In this document: positions 51,806 through 61,165 of the stretch, piece after piece
How positions within the stretch are numbered: position 1 is the stretch's first letter
Layout: each line of letters starts with the position of its first letter
DNA from: Bacillota bacterium
GTDB taxonomy: Bacteria > Bacillota > Clostridia > Lachnospirales > Lachnospiraceae
DNA: 64,000 nt
Direction: 5' to 3'
Assembly: GCA_023399455.1 (NCBI GenBank)
Contig: JAEWPN010000153.1
Span: 17,877-81,876, forward strand
Translations under genes and position numbers: made by a program
The notes under the pieces: model-generated
The model's input: only the letters and a program-made list of their open reading frames with translations
Database searches by the model: none
What the model was told of the DNA's origin: nothing

Positions 51806-52137
51806 TCTTCTCAAATTTTATGTACAATTTCTCAGCCTAACTTAGTCTTTCTTCGGTAGATTAGGTTTCTGTTCGTATAGTGAACGGCTTACATTTTCTT
51901 AAGGAAACTTTCAACATCCAGGAAAAACGCCGCAAGGATGCGGTGTTTAGGCAGCATAGTACATGGATGTACTTTGCTGCCGGCCCGTCCGCCTTCATTA
52001 TATTTGTAGTTTCCTTTAGAAAATATAGCCGTGAACGTTGGAACAGAAACCTAATCCACCGAAGAAAAGGGTTCACACCCTCAAAATTGTACATAAAATT
52101 TTCACACGCCAACCAGTTTCGACGTCTTCTCAAATTT
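51806..52137. repeat. long imperfect palindrome flanked by a 13-bp direct repeat (MITE-like)
   Basis: Outer arms AAATTTTATGTACAATTT (51813-51830) and AAATTGTACATAAAATTT (52084-52101) are exact complements. Inside, CTTCGGTAGATTAGGTTTCT pairs with GAAACCTAATCCACCGAAG, and AAGGAAACT with AGTTTCCTTT. At the centre GGCAGCA-t-AGTACAT meets ATGTACT-t-TGCTGCC around GG (51950-51981). TCTTCTCAAATTT is directly repeated at both ends (51806-51818, 52125-52137). No protein is encoded. It fits a miniature inverted-repeat element or a long structured RNA. Confidence 0.75.
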
Positions 52138-52158
52138 ACTAACCGATTATACAATACC

Positions 52159-52190
52159 AAAAACGGAATGTACGCACAAGTACATTCCGT
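52159..52190 (-). terminator. terminator of the small acidic membrane protein gene
   Basis: ACGGAATGTAC (52163-52173) and GTACATTCCGT (52180-52190) form an 11-bp perfect stem around a 6-base loop, followed by TTTTT on the minus strand. Confidence 0.85.
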
Positions 52191-52238
52191 CCTATTACCT
52201 ATCATCTAAAATAATTACCATATGTGGCACGGCTTTCA

Positions 52239-52511
52239 CTACTTCTCCGTACCCTCATCAAAACCATCGTCTTCATCTTCAAAGAAATCGTCGTCAAAGT
52301 CCTCATCGAAATCATCTTCGAAGTCTTCCAAATAATCCGGAGTAAAATAGCGATATACCGCATACGCAATTCCTGCAACGGCGGCAATAGCACCAATGAT
52401 TGCAAATGCCCAAAGAACAGTATTACATTTCTTCTTCTCCTCTTTTCTTCCCAGAAGCTCGTTGATTCTGGACATATCAATATATTCTTCCAATTTGCTT
52501 AATTTGTTCAT
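52239..52511 (-). CDS. small single-span membrane protein with acidic tail
   Basis: A 90-residue protein with a charged N-terminal helix, one membrane helix at about 31-52 (VLWAFAIIGAIAAVAGIAYAVY) and a C-terminal tail of about 30 residues almost entirely Asp, Glu and Phe. An AGAGAGG-type site precedes the ATG, and a terminator follows the gene. The family is unrecognised. The tail could bind cations or a basic partner. It lies between pcrA and rlmD as a separate transcript. Confidence 0.7.
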   Translation of the reverse strand: MNKLSKLEEYIDMSRINELLGRKEEKKKCNTVLWAFAIIGAIAAVAGIAYAVYRYFTPDYLEDFEDDFDEDFDDDFFEDEDDGFDEGTEK

Positions 52512-52742
52512 AGTACATACCTCTCTTTGCCTTTATTCGATTTATTGTTACCGTTTAGAACTCAGTTTATGAATTATTTCTATGAAATATTTCTTTGAAT
52601 GATGGCATTATTAACTTTTGTATTTTTCAAAAGCAATCCTATTAATAATATAACACCAATTCCCATATTTTACTATAATTTTTTCATTAAATTTAACTCA
52701 ACATTATAACCGCTCAACACCTTCAACGCTGCCAATTCGCGA

Positions 52743-55208
52743 TTATAACTTTTTCAATTTTGCGAAGGCAGCATACATAATCTTCTGTCCAGCTTCATCG
52801 AACACCACCGTAACCTGATAGTCACGGGGTCCTTTTTCCATTTTTGTAACCGTGCCTTCCCCATACTTAATGTGACGTACTCTGTCACCTACGCCATAGT
52901 TTAACGTTCCCGCTTCCGGTGCCCCCTTTGATAAACCGCTTACGCCGCTTAAGCTTCCGGCGGCGCCTCCCGCTATAAAGGGCCTGTTTTCCGCAGGCGT
53001 CCGCTTAGGAACCGCAATCGCTTTGGGCTTTGACTTGACGGACTGTGCTGACACCCCTTTGTCGAAAATCCTCTGGTAGCCTCCCGACGCCCCTTCTCTT
53101 GAAAAGACGGACTGTTCTGCCTCAGTTCTTCTATAAGAGACTTCCTTATCGCCGCTTTTTTCTGCTGTCCCGGCTCCATATTGAGACATATAGCTCATGC
53201 CGAAGGGCTTTGCCTTGAAATGACTGCGCTCATAAGAATCCTCCTCGTATTCCGTATAATCCCGGCTTCTGACGGATGGCAGTCTGCTGTCCAGCAGTTG
53301 CTCCGGTATCTCCTTTACGAAACGGCTGATTGGGTTGTACTGAGTCTCTCCCCGCAGCATTCTCTGCTTTGCATACGTAATCGTCAGATCTTCCTTGGCT
53401 CTCGTAATTCCTACATAGGCAAGGCGCCTTTCCTCCTCGATATCTTCGGGATTATCGGAAGTGATGGTCATATAGCTTGGAAATACACCATCCTCCATTC
53501 CTGCTAAATACACATGAGGGAATTCCAGTCCCTTCGCGCTGTGTAAGGTCATAAGAAGCACTCGGTTCCCATCGTCCTCTATCCTGTCGATATCAGCAAC
53601 CAAAGCGACCTCCTCCAGGAATTCGCTTAGATTCGGCTCCTCGTGAGTTTCCTGATAGGATACTATTTTGCTGATAAGTTCATCGATATTGTTGATTCTG
53701 TCCTCCGCATCCTCATCATCGGATTCCTCCAGCTCCTTCACATAGCCGGTGGTCTCGATGATATCCTTCATCAACTCCTCGAGACTATAATATTCCAATT
53801 TGCTGCGAAAGGTCTGTATCATTGTAACAAAAGGCGCAAGCTTCGCAGCGCTCTTTCCTATCGTCATGATCTGATCCGCTTCCCTCAAGGCATCATAGAA
53901 GCTGATATTTCTCATATCAGCATATTCCTGTACCCGAACGATTGTGGTAGCGCCGATTCCCCTTTTGGGCACATTGATAATTCTTTTCACTGCAACGTCG
54001 TCTCTGCCATTGTCGATGGTTTTTAAATAGGCAAGCATATCCTTTATTTCTCTTCTGGAGTAAAAGTTCGTACCTCCCACCACATCATAAGGAATCCCCT
54101 GCACCACAAATCGCTCCTCCAACATACGCGACTGCGCATTTGTCCTGTAGAGAATAGCACATTCGCCGTAGGAAGACATCCCTTCTCTTTTTTTCTTTGC
54201 CACATCGTCACAGATATATTCTGCCTCCTCAAAGGCTGTATCGAATTGTCTGAAATGAATTCTGCTTCCTTCTCCCTTTCTCGTCCAGAGAGCCTTATCC
54301 TTTCGGCTGACGTTATTCCGAATAACGGCATTCGCCGCGTCCAGCACGTTCTGGCTAGAACGATAATTCTGTTCCAGTTTGATAACGGTGGCCTCCGCAT
54401 ACACCTTTTCGAAGTCCAGAATATTTCGGATATTAGCACCCCGGAACTTATAAATGGACTGATCGTCATCTCCCACTACGCAAAGATTACGGTATTTATC
54501 AGCCAAAAGACGGATAAGCTCGAACTGGGCCGTATTCGTATCCTGATACTCATCCACCATGATATAGCGGAAGCGATCCTGATAACTCTCAAGTACCTCC
54601 GGGTATGCCTTAAAAAGCTCTACGGCCTTTACGATCAAATCATCAAAATCGAGAGCATTATTTTTGCGAAGGACTGCCTGGTATTCATGATAGACTCCTG
54701 CAATTTTCGCTTTATTATAATCACCCATCGCCTGAAGCTGATAATCGACAGGGGAAATCAGTTCATCCTTTGCAGAGGAAATTGCACTTAATAAGGTTCT
54801 TTCCTTTAACATCTTCGTATCAATCTGAAGACGCTTGCATATATCCTTCATTACGGTTTTCTGATCGTCCGTATCATATATGGTAAAATTATTGTCGAAG
54901 CCTAATCTGTCTATGTATCTTCTAAGAATTCTTACACAGGTGGAATGAAACGTGGATACCCATACCTGCTCCGCCCCATGACCGATAATGCTGTTCACAC
55001 GTTCGCGCATTTCTCCTGCTGCCTTATTTGTAAAGGTGATCGCCATAATATTCCATGGCTGAACCCCGAATTCATCGATCAAATATGCGATTCTATGGGT
55101 CAACACCCTCGTTTTACCGCTTCCTGCTCCCGCAAGCAGCAAAACCGGGCCATCCACCGTGAAAACCCCCTGCTTTTGTTGTTCGTTCAATGTGTCGTAA
55201 ATACTCAT
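52743..55208 (-). CDS. pcrA: ATP-dependent DNA helicase PcrA/UvrD
   Basis: An 821-residue superfamily 1A helicase. Motifs: AGAGSGKT (26-33), motif II DEYQDTN, motif III DDQSIYKFRGA, motif IV-V and VI VLLMTLHSAKGLEFPHVYLAGME..RRLAYVGITRAKEDL. A flexible linker follows, then a C-terminal Tudor-like RNA polymerase-binding module (VGDRVRHIKYGEGTVTKME). It unwinds DNA 3'-5' in repair and replication restart. Apparently monocistronic. Confidence 0.96.
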   Translation of the reverse strand: MSIYDTLNEQQKQGVFTVDGPVLLLAGAGSGKTRVLTHRIAYLIDEFGVQPWNIMAITFTNKAAGEMRERVNSIIGHGAEQVWVSTFHSTCVRILRRYIDRLGFDNNFTIYDTDDQKTVMKDICKRLQIDTKMLKERTLLSAISSAKDELISPVDYQLQAMGDYNKAKIAGVYHEYQAVLRKNNALDFDDLIVKAVELFKAYPEVLESYQDRFRYIMVDEYQDTNTAQFELIRLLADKYRNLCVVGDDDQSIYKFRGANIRNILDFEKVYAEATVIKLEQNYRSSQNVLDAANAVIRNNVSRKDKALWTRKGEGSRIHFRQFDTAFEEAEYICDDVAKKKREGMSSYGECAILYRTNAQSRMLEERFVVQGIPYDVVGGTNFYSRREIKDMLAYLKTIDNGRDDVAVKRIINVPKRGIGATTIVRVQEYADMRNISFYDALREADQIMTIGKSAAKLAPFVTMIQTFRSKLEYYSLEELMKDIIETTGYVKELEESDDEDAEDRINNIDELISKIVSYQETHEEPNLSEFLEEVALVADIDRIEDDGNRVLLMTLHSAKGLEFPHVYLAGMEDGVFPSYMTITSDNPEDIEEERRLAYVGITRAKEDLTITYAKQRMLRGETQYNPISRFVKEIPEQLLDSRLPSVRSRDYTEYEEDSYERSHFKAKPFGMSYMSQYGAGTAEKSGDKEVSYRRTEAEQSVFSREGASGGYQRIFDKGVSAQSVKSKPKAIAVPKRTPAENRPFIAGGAAGSLSGVSGLSKGAPEAGTLNYGVGDRVRHIKYGEGTVTKMEKGPRDYQVTVVFDEAGQKIMYAAFAKLKKL

Positions 55209-55234
55209 GCTTCTTTATCCGTTTTCCTTTCAAT

Positions 55235-55274
55235 CGATGTGGTAAAGGCTTACTACTGCACTTTTATCACATCG
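55235..55274. promoter_or_regulatory. inverted repeat upstream of pcrA
   Basis: CGATGTG (55235-55241) and CACATCG (55268-55274) are perfect arms, with further partial pairing (TAAAG against CTTTTA) inwards, 27 bases before the helicase start. It could be a leader hairpin. No LexA box is seen here. Confidence 0.4.
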
Positions 55275-55333
55275 CTAAATCCTGTTTCAAATCAGGAATA
55301 ATGCACAATGCTGACTGTTCTGATTTTAAGCAA

Positions 55334-55367
55334 AGTCCTCTTGCAGGTATCCGCTTACAAGAGGACT
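55334..55367. terminator. terminator after the SPFH gene
   Basis: AGTCCTCTTG (55334-55343) and CAAGAGGACT (55358-55367) form a perfect 10-bp stem about 20 bases past the stop at 55387. The following minus-strand run TTTGCTTAAAAT is only moderately T-rich. Confidence 0.65.
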
Positions 55368-55386
55368 GTTTGTTCTTTATATTTTC

Positions 55387-56715
55387 CTACTGTCTTACGT
55401 CATCCTCATTAAAGGAATCGCCGCATTCAGGGCAGAATTTCGGTGGATTCCTGGGATCTTCCGGTTCCCATCCGCACTTGTCGCATTTATACAAAGGCTC
55501 ACCTGCCGGCTTTTTCAGACCGCACTCACTGCAGAACTTTCCTTTATTAACAGCACCGCAGGAACATACCCAGCCATCCACGGGCTTTGGAGTGCCGCAT
55601 TCCGCACAAAATTTACCTGTATTATCCTTTCTTCCGCAGGAACAGTTCCATCCCTCCGCAGGCTGCTTCGTCTGTACCGGGACCTCCTCCTGATTGCGCT
55701 GCTGCCCTGCCATTTCAAACAACGTGCTGGCATTCATTCCACCGGCCATATTCGCCATATTCATCCCGGCAAAGGCCATCATCGGTCCTGCGGATTCATT
55801 GGACGCTGCCGACTTCATGGCCTCCGCCTGCGCTTCCGCCAAGATGCCCGCAGCCATATCGGGAGTTCTGAGTACCGCAGATCTTTGAAGCTGCTTGATC
55901 ATATCCTCATCCTCTTCCGAGGCCTTCACGGAGTTAACGCCAAAAGAAACGATAGAAATACCTCTAAGCTCCGACCATTTCGCAGATAACACCTCGTTCA
56001 AAGCATCCGCCAGCTCCATAGTGTGAGCCGGCACAGCACTGTAGCGGATCCCCATGTCGGAAATCTTAGCGAATGCCGGCTGCAATGCAGTCATAAGCTC
56101 AGCCTTTAACTGGCTGTCAATTCTGTCTCTTGTATAATCCTCCGTCACGTTTCCCGATACATTCGTATAGAACAAAAGCGGATCCGTAATCTTATAGGAA
56201 TATTCCCCGTTGCAGCGAATGGCGATATCCACATCCAGACCGATGTTGCGATCCACTACGCGAAAAGGAACCGGACTGGCCGTACCATATTTATTTCCCA
56301 TGATTTCCTTCGTATTAAAGAAGTAAATTCTCTGATCCTTCACCGCATCCCCGCCAAAGGTAAAACGTCTGCCTATATTATCGAAGGTAAGACCTATGTT
56401 TTCTCCCAGATCTCCATAGAATAACGTGGGCTCCGTAGACATATCATAAATGAATTCTCCCGCCTCTGCGCAGAATTCCACAATTTTTCCCTGCTCTACG
56501 ATAATCATGCACTGTCCTTCGTTAACAGCCACAACGGAACCGTTGGTAATAATATTCTCTTCACCCTTCGTATTACTGCTTTTTCCTCTGTTAATCCGCT
56601 TTTTCCCTTTGGTTACTAACACATCACCGCTTAGGGCATCACAGTAAAAATATTCTCTCCACTGGTCTCCTAAAGCCGTGCTCACGGCACTTGTAATAGC
56701 CTTAATCAATCCCAT
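55387..56715 (-). CDS. SPFH-domain protein with three C-terminal zinc ribbons (YdjI-like)
   Basis: A 442-residue cytoplasmic protein. Residues about 30-300 form an SPFH/band-7-like domain (VAVNEGQCMIIVEQGKIVEF, VDIAIRCNGEYSYKITDPLLFY, FAKISDMGIRYSAVPAHTMELADAL). An Ala/Met-rich stretch follows, then three zinc ribbons: CSCG..CAECG, CSCG..CSECG and CDKCG..CPECG. The same architecture occurs in B. subtilis YdjI, called a virion core protein-like family and linked to membrane stress together with PspA-type proteins. No PspA gene is adjacent here. Confidence 0.85.
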   Translation of the reverse strand: MGLIKAITSAVSTALGDQWREYFYCDALSGDVLVTKGKKRINRGKSSNTKGEENIITNGSVVAVNEGQCMIIVEQGKIVEFCAEAGEFIYDMSTEPTLFYGDLGENIGLTFDNIGRRFTFGGDAVKDQRIYFFNTKEIMGNKYGTASPVPFRVVDRNIGLDVDIAIRCNGEYSYKITDPLLFYTNVSGNVTEDYTRDRIDSQLKAELMTALQPAFAKISDMGIRYSAVPAHTMELADALNEVLSAKWSELRGISIVSFGVNSVKASEEDEDMIKQLQRSAVLRTPDMAAGILAEAQAEAMKSAASNESAGPMMAFAGMNMANMAGGMNASTLFEMAGQQRNQEEVPVQTKQPAEGWNCSCGRKDNTGKFCAECGTPKPVDGWVCSCGAVNKGKFCSECGLKKPAGEPLYKCDKCGWEPEDPRNPPKFCPECGDSFNEDDVRQ

Positions 56716-56858
56716 ATTCTATTTACCCTCCACACAACCGGAACATTCCGCTTCGGTCGCTTCTTATATTTGTATTTATAAAACATTATAACTATTTTGA
56801 CAGTTATTGTCCAGCCAAACAAGAAGCCCCGGACAAACACATTTTCATTCTTCGTTCA

Positions 56859-56864
56859 TATAAT
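56859..56864 (+). promoter_or_regulatory. -10 element before the NMT1-type lipoprotein
   Basis: TATAAT about 35 bases before the start;  the -35 position (AACACA at 17 bases) is weak. Intergenic 56716-56858 shows no other signal. Confidence 0.4.
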
Positions 56865-56899
56865 AAACCATCGATATTTTATGGAGGAATTATGAAAAA

Positions 56900-57937
56900 A
56901 TGCTGAAACATACCTCATTTTCTTTGACTCGTAAAGTTATTTCTCTCGTCCTGTGCCTGCTGTTTCTGGCAAGCTGTCTCACCGGATGTCAAAAATCAGG
57001 AAACAGTGCGGTTCCCGGAAAAGACTTGACGAAGGTTACTTTAAACGAAGTAGCCCACTCGATTTTCTATGCTCCCATGTACGTAGCAATCGAGGAAGGC
57101 TACTTTGCCGAAGAGGGAATCAATTTAGATCTCGTTACCGGCTTCGGCGCAGATAAAACGATGACCGCTGTCCTTACCGATGAAGCGGATATCGGCTTTA
57201 TGGGAAGCGAAAGCACCATCTACACATATATCGGAGGCACGCAGGATTATGTAGTCAATTTCGCACAGCTTACCCAGCGCGCCGGTAACTTTCTCGTATC
57301 AAGGCAGCCTATCGATAATTTTTCATGGGATATGCTGACGGGCAAAAAGGTGCTTGGCGGAAGAGCCGGCGGAATGCCTGAAATGGTTTTTGAATACATT
57401 CTGAAGAAGAATAATATCGATCCGAAAGCCGACTTGAACATCGACCAAAGCATCGATTTCGGTTCCACAGCAGCTGCCTTTTCAGGAGGGCAGGGTGATT
57501 TTACCATTGAATTCGAGCCACACGCTACCTCTTTAGAGGCAAAGGGTGACGGTTATGTGGTAGCCTCTCTGGGCAAAGATTCCGGCTATGTTCCTTACAC
57601 CGCCTTCAGCGCCAAGAAAAGCTATATCGACGCTAATCCCGAAATCCTACAGTCCTTTACCAATGCTCTGCAAAAAGGCATGGACTACGTAAACAGCCAT
57701 AAACCTGAGGAAATAGCGAAGGCAATAGCTCCGCAGTTCGAGGAAACAGACTTGGATACCATTACCGCAATCGTTACTCGTTACTACGACCAGGATACGT
57801 GGAAAGACAATCTGATATTCGAAGAGGATTCCTTCACCCTTCTTCAGAACATTCTGGACGAAGCGGGCGAGTTATCGGAAAGAGTTCCTTATGATACACT
57901 TGTTAATACACAGTTCGCAATGGAAGCGGCAAAATAA
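56900..57937 (+). CDS. NMT1/THI5-like ABC substrate-binding lipoprotein
   Basis: A 345-residue exported lipoprotein (hydrophobic core VISLVLCLLFLASC, lipobox LTGC with C30). The mature domain is NMT1/ThiY/SsuA-like (KVTLNEVAHSIFYAPMYVAIEEGYFAEEGINLDLV, ADIGFMGSESTIYTY). It should bind a thiamine precursor, aromatic or alkylsulphonate-type ligand. No permease or ATPase lies nearby, so it is an orphan or serves a distant transporter. GGAGG is 12 bases from this ATG but 4 bases from another ATG at 56892 whose frame stops after four codons. One extra A in the run at 895-900 would join them. Confidence 0.85.
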   Translation: MLKHTSFSLTRKVISLVLCLLFLASCLTGCQKSGNSAVPGKDLTKVTLNEVAHSIFYAPMYVAIEEGYFAEEGINLDLVTGFGADKTMTAVLTDEADIGFMGSESTIYTYIGGTQDYVVNFAQLTQRAGNFLVSRQPIDNFSWDMLTGKKVLGGRAGGMPEMVFEYILKKNNIDPKADLNIDQSIDFGSTAAAFSGGQGDFTIEFEPHATSLEAKGDGYVVASLGKDSGYVPYTAFSAKKSYIDANPEILQSFTNALQKGMDYVNSHKPEEIAKAIAPQFEETDLDTITAIVTRYYDQDTWKDNLIFEEDSFTLLQNILDEAGELSERVPYDTLVNTQFAMEAAK

Positions 57938-57961
57938 TCTCACACACCCGCAAAAAACAGG

Positions 57962-57997
57962 AGGGCGTCCGATGTACATTTTCCCATCGGACGCCCT
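57962..57997. terminator. bidirectional 13-bp terminator
   Basis: AGGGCGTCCGATG (57962-57974) and CATCGGACGCCCT (57985-57997) pair perfectly. On the minus strand CCTGTTTTTTG follows; on the plus strand TTCC. It serves the convergent lipoprotein and chemoreceptor genes. Confidence 0.88.
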
Positions 57998-58023
57998 TTC
58001 CTGAATAACAGAAAAATCTATTT

Positions 58024-60063
58024 TTATTTCAATTTAAGCCACGCGATTTCTTCCTGCATCATCTGAGCCTGAGCCGCCAGCTCCTCGCTGGAAGCAGAGC
58101 TTTCCTCTGCCGTCGCCGCATTGTTCTGCACTACGGATGCAACCTGCGACAAACCTTTATTGATATGTTCAATAGCTCTCGTCTGTTCTGAGGAAGCCAC
58201 TTCCACCGCCTTAGTTGTCTGCTCGACGAATACGGTGGTAGCTTCAACATTTTCTAATATTTTAGCCGTTTCAGCGGATATTCTTTTTCCTTCCGCAATG
58301 GATTCTACCGCATGCTGAATCAATTCGTTGGTCTGTTTTGCCGACTGGGAGGCCTTCTCCGCAAGGATGCGTACCTCATCGGCAACTACTGCAAAGCCCT
58401 TGCCCGCTTCTCCAGCCCGGGCCGCCTCAATTGCTGCATTTAACGCTAACAGATTAGTCTGGGATGCGATATCCTGCAAGGATTTCGTGATTCCTGATAT
58501 TTTCTCGGAATCCTCGCCGATCTGATCCATAGCGCCCTCCAGCTTCTTCATATGTGCATTGCCTTCTTCTACACCTTCTCCGGTCTGCTTTACATATTCT
58601 GACGCTTTTTTCATATTCTCAATATTCTTCTCGGACTGTACGGCCACCGAGGCAACCGATTCGTTCAGTTCTTCCACCGATGCCGCCTGATCGGATGCGC
58701 CGGTAGCCAACTCCTGCGCCGCCGCCGCCAACTGCTGCACACCGCCGGACATTTGTTCTATTGAGTTTCTAAAGTTCGCAAAAATCTGGTTTAAGTTGGT
58801 GATAATACCCTCCAGCGCCACTTTTATCTCAACGAAATCGCCTTGATATTCCAGATTGGATACGACGGTACAATCTCCCTTTTCCAAGGAACTGAGTACA
58901 GAAGAAGTCTCTCCGATAATTTCACTCAGGGAATTAACCGTAAGTGTCAGCGATTGAGACAGTGTTCCTATTTCATCCTCGGTGCTATACTGAGGAACAT
59001 CCGAACGTAAATCGCCCTGCGCCAAAAGCTCCAGTCGCTTTACCATACTTATAATAGGATTTACGATTGGATTAGCAATTCTTTTCATAATGGCTACCGC
59101 AACGAATACCGAGCATACGAAAAGAATCAGGGTAATCACAAGGGATATATAAAAGTTTTTCATTAACTCCGATGTCTTTACCGCGACACCCATGGACCAA
59201 CCGTCGGTACCTGGAATCGCCGTATATCCTACCGTTATCATCGATCCGTTTAATCTGGCCGTATTCGTGCCTGTTTCACCTGCTGTCATCTTCTGAATTA
59301 CCGATGCAATATCCGCATAGGAGGAATCCTCCTTCGCCAGCTCAATATAGTTGGTCTGGTTTTCTACGACCTCCTGATTGCCGTGCGCTATAATCTTGCC
59401 ATTCTTATCCGTGATGAAACCATAGCCGGACTTTCCGATTGCGATATTCTTTACCATCCCGCTGAAAGTATTGCTGTCAAGCGTAGCGATCGCGATGCCG
59501 TCAAAACCTGTATGAAGCTTTGCGGATACGATGAGTACCGTTTTTCCAGTAGCATTGCTGACCTGCGTCGTAGATATGTAAGTATGTCCTGCCATGGACA
59601 TCGTAAAATATTCCTGTTCAGCCACATTCGTTCCATCCGTGGAATCTCCTGTGTTATCCGCTATCGAAAGAGTATCGAAGCCGTATTCATTAGCCAAACG
59701 TCCCATAAGGTCAATTCTTCGTTCCAGAGACTTCTTTTGGTCCACTATAGAGGTATCATCTATCATCACGGCCATTCTGGTCGTATAAACCCGAATCGCA
59801 TTTTGCACGGATTGGCTGTATGCCGCCGTCGTTTCCTGAATACGCATATTCATGTTGCTTATCGCATCGCTATATAAGAGCACTCCGCAGACTACTCCCC
59901 ATATGAGCGAAAGCGCAGTTACCACCATTGCACTGGTCACCTGCAGCCTCATTTTAATCGATTTCTTTCCTGAAAGCTTTTGAAACAACTGAACCTTCTC
60001 GAGTTTTTTAGCCTTCTCGAGTTTTTTGGTCTTTTTAACTTTCCATTCAGTTCTTTTTCTCAT
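58024..60063 (-). CDS. methyl-accepting chemotaxis protein with extracellular Cache domain
   Basis: A 679-residue chemoreceptor. It has an unusual lysine-rich cytoplasmic N-terminus of about 40 residues with a repeated KKLEK motif, then TM1 (about 42-66). An extracellular dCache sensor reaches about residue 305 ([44 protein letters not shown]). TM2, HAMP and the signalling domain follow, with tip [21 protein letters not shown]. No CheR/CheB pentapeptide ends the protein. AGGAGG is 8 bases from the ATG at 60063. Small amino acids or acids are usual dCache ligands. No other chemotaxis gene is in the window. Confidence 0.92.
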   Translation of the reverse strand: MRKRTEWKVKKTKKLEKAKKLEKVQLFQKLSGKKSIKMRLQVTSAMVVTALSLIWGVVCGVLLYSDAISNMNMRIQETTAAYSQSVQNAIRVYTTRMAVMIDDTSIVDQKKSLERRIDLMGRLANEYGFDTLSIADNTGDSTDGTNVAEQEYFTMSMAGHTYISTTQVSNATGKTVLIVSAKLHTGFDGIAIATLDSNTFSGMVKNIAIGKSGYGFITDKNGKIIAHGNQEVVENQTNYIELAKEDSSYADIASVIQKMTAGETGTNTARLNGSMITVGYTAIPGTDGWSMGVAVKTSELMKNFYISLVITLILFVCSVFVAVAIMKRIANPIVNPIISMVKRLELLAQGDLRSDVPQYSTEDEIGTLSQSLTLTVNSLSEIIGETSSVLSSLEKGDCTVVSNLEYQGDFVEIKVALEGIITNLNQIFANFRNSIEQMSGGVQQLAAAAQELATGASDQAASVEELNESVASVAVQSEKNIENMKKASEYVKQTGEGVEEGNAHMKKLEGAMDQIGEDSEKISGITKSLQDIASQTNLLALNAAIEAARAGEAGKGFAVVADEVRILAEKASQSAKQTNELIQHAVESIAEGKRISAETAKILENVEATTVFVEQTTKAVEVASSEQTRAIEHINKGLSQVASVVQNNAATAEESSASSEELAAQAQMMQEEIAWLKLK

Positions 60064-60151
60064 CACTCTCTCCTCCTTAGCTACCTTTTATTTTATAAAG
60101 CATACGGCCACAACTCTGCCCTCTGCCAATACCCTTCAAGCTCTTTGCCAC

Positions 60152-60184
60152 AAAAAAAGTTATGCCTCGGTAACGGCAGGCATA
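60152..60184 (-). terminator. leader terminator (attenuator) of the chemoreceptor gene
   Basis: TATGCCT (60161-60167) and AGGCATA (60178-60184) form a 7-bp stem around a 10-base loop, followed on the minus strand by AC and seven T. It lies about 90 bases before the chemoreceptor start, so it should interrupt transcription unless an upstream element prevents it. Possible pairings GGACA/TGTCC enclosing CAAT/ATTG and CCC/GGG lie just upstream (60194-60245). Confidence 0.6.
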
Positions 60185-60221
60185 TCGTACGGACACCTCC
60201 CTATCGGGCATAAATCTCAAT

Positions 60222-60672
60222 ACCTATTGTTTGTAAATGTCCCCTGGTTCTGTCTTCATAATAAAACGTCCAATCCTCATTCGCCTCGCTGATTTATAAA
60301 ACTTAAGCCTACCGCTTCCGTCTCTTTTGTCAAATCGTTCCAAGGCCTTTACATTAAGAAAATTTTTTACTTGTAGTTAAAATGCTTGTCATAAAAGTCA
60401 CCAGCATCTAGAAATCCTTAAAAATTTTCTTTTATTGTGCATTTTTCATATTTTCTAAAATTAATATCGAGTAATTCTACAGCATTTTTTGATTATTTTT
60501 GAAAATTTCCAATAAATTCTTTATTATTAATTTAATACGCCAACATAAAAAAGTCAATCCCTATCGTGTAACTTTGTAAAATAATTTTACAAAAGTTTCT
60601 ATTGACTAGGACCTTAAAAGCTCTTTTCAAGTCTTTTTTCTTTTAATAATTTGCTTTTATCAAGTCTTATTG
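60222..60672. other. AT-rich noncoding region with a 21-bp palindrome
   Basis: No gene or RNA family is recognised. It contains the palindrome TTTGTAAAAT-A-ATTTTACAAA (60573-60593), itself bracketed by AGTCAAT (60552-60558) and ATTGACT (60601-60607), which supply TTGACT hexamers in opposite directions. Promoters for the chemoreceptor are probably here. No convincing SigD site was found. Confidence 0.5.
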
Positions 60673-60673
60673 C

Positions 60674-60721
60674 AAAAAAACACTTGCTGAAAGGCGGCTG
60701 AATAAGGCCTTTTGCAAGTGT
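60674..60721 (-). terminator. terminator of the ECF sigma operon
   Basis: ACACTTGC (60680-60687) pairs with GCAAGTGT (60714-60721), extended by AAAGG/CCTTT, and seven T follow on the minus strand. It lies about 110 bases past the last gene of the sigma operon. Confidence 0.85.
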
Positions 60722-60832
60722 TCTCTCGTTCATTTATATCGTTTGACGTTACTTCCTGAGAAAATCCGCCTTTTATTAGTTACTGTGATCCAAAAACAGG
60801 AAATAAATTTTCTTTACATCGATGATTTTCAT

Positions 60833-61165
60833 TTACATGACACGACTGAACTGTATGAAATAATCCACAGAAGCCATGAGCATTGCAAAGAAGCTAAGGC
60901 AAATCATCAAAAATATTGCCGCCTTATCATAGATGAACTGAATACCGCCTTCGTTAGCGGCCTCCGTCCTGGATGCCTTATAATTGCCTGCCAGCACCTC
61001 CAGACCTAAAAATATGAAGATGACGGGCCACAGCTTAAATATCAATTGGTAATTTAACTGGGGAACAAAAATATTGAGTAAAAACAGTATTCCAAACAGC
61101 ACTAATAGAATGCCGCAGGTCATTGTGCCTATTCTATGCGTTTTGGTTATCTGATTTTGTTCCAT
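60833..61165 (-). CDS. three-helix membrane protein (LiaI/LiaF-like N-terminal type)
   Basis: A 110-residue protein with three membrane helices (about 13-35, 42-62 and 83-105), the first pair resembling the LiaF/DUF5668 transmembrane module (GILLVLFGILFLLNIF, LIFKLWPVIFIFLGLEVL). It is the last gene of the sigma operon and starts 32 bases inside the preceding gene, using GGGAGTCAGG. Probably part of an envelope-stress response; function inferred only from operon and topology. Confidence 0.72.
   Translation of the reverse strand: MEQNQITKTHRIGTMTCGILLVLFGILFLLNIFVPQLNYQLIFKLWPVIFIFLGLEVLAGNYKASRTEAANEGGIQFIYDKAAIFLMICLSFFAMLMASVDYFIQFSRVM

Noticed and set aside
60067..60300. c-di-GMP riboswitch before the chemoreceptor
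   Set aside because: The leader has GTTACCGAGGCAT-like bases reminiscent of class I, but the conserved aptamer core and tetraloop-receptor pattern are missing.
60743..61009. 88-codon plus-strand frame
   Set aside because: It overlaps the last sigma-operon gene antisense and has no ribosome site.
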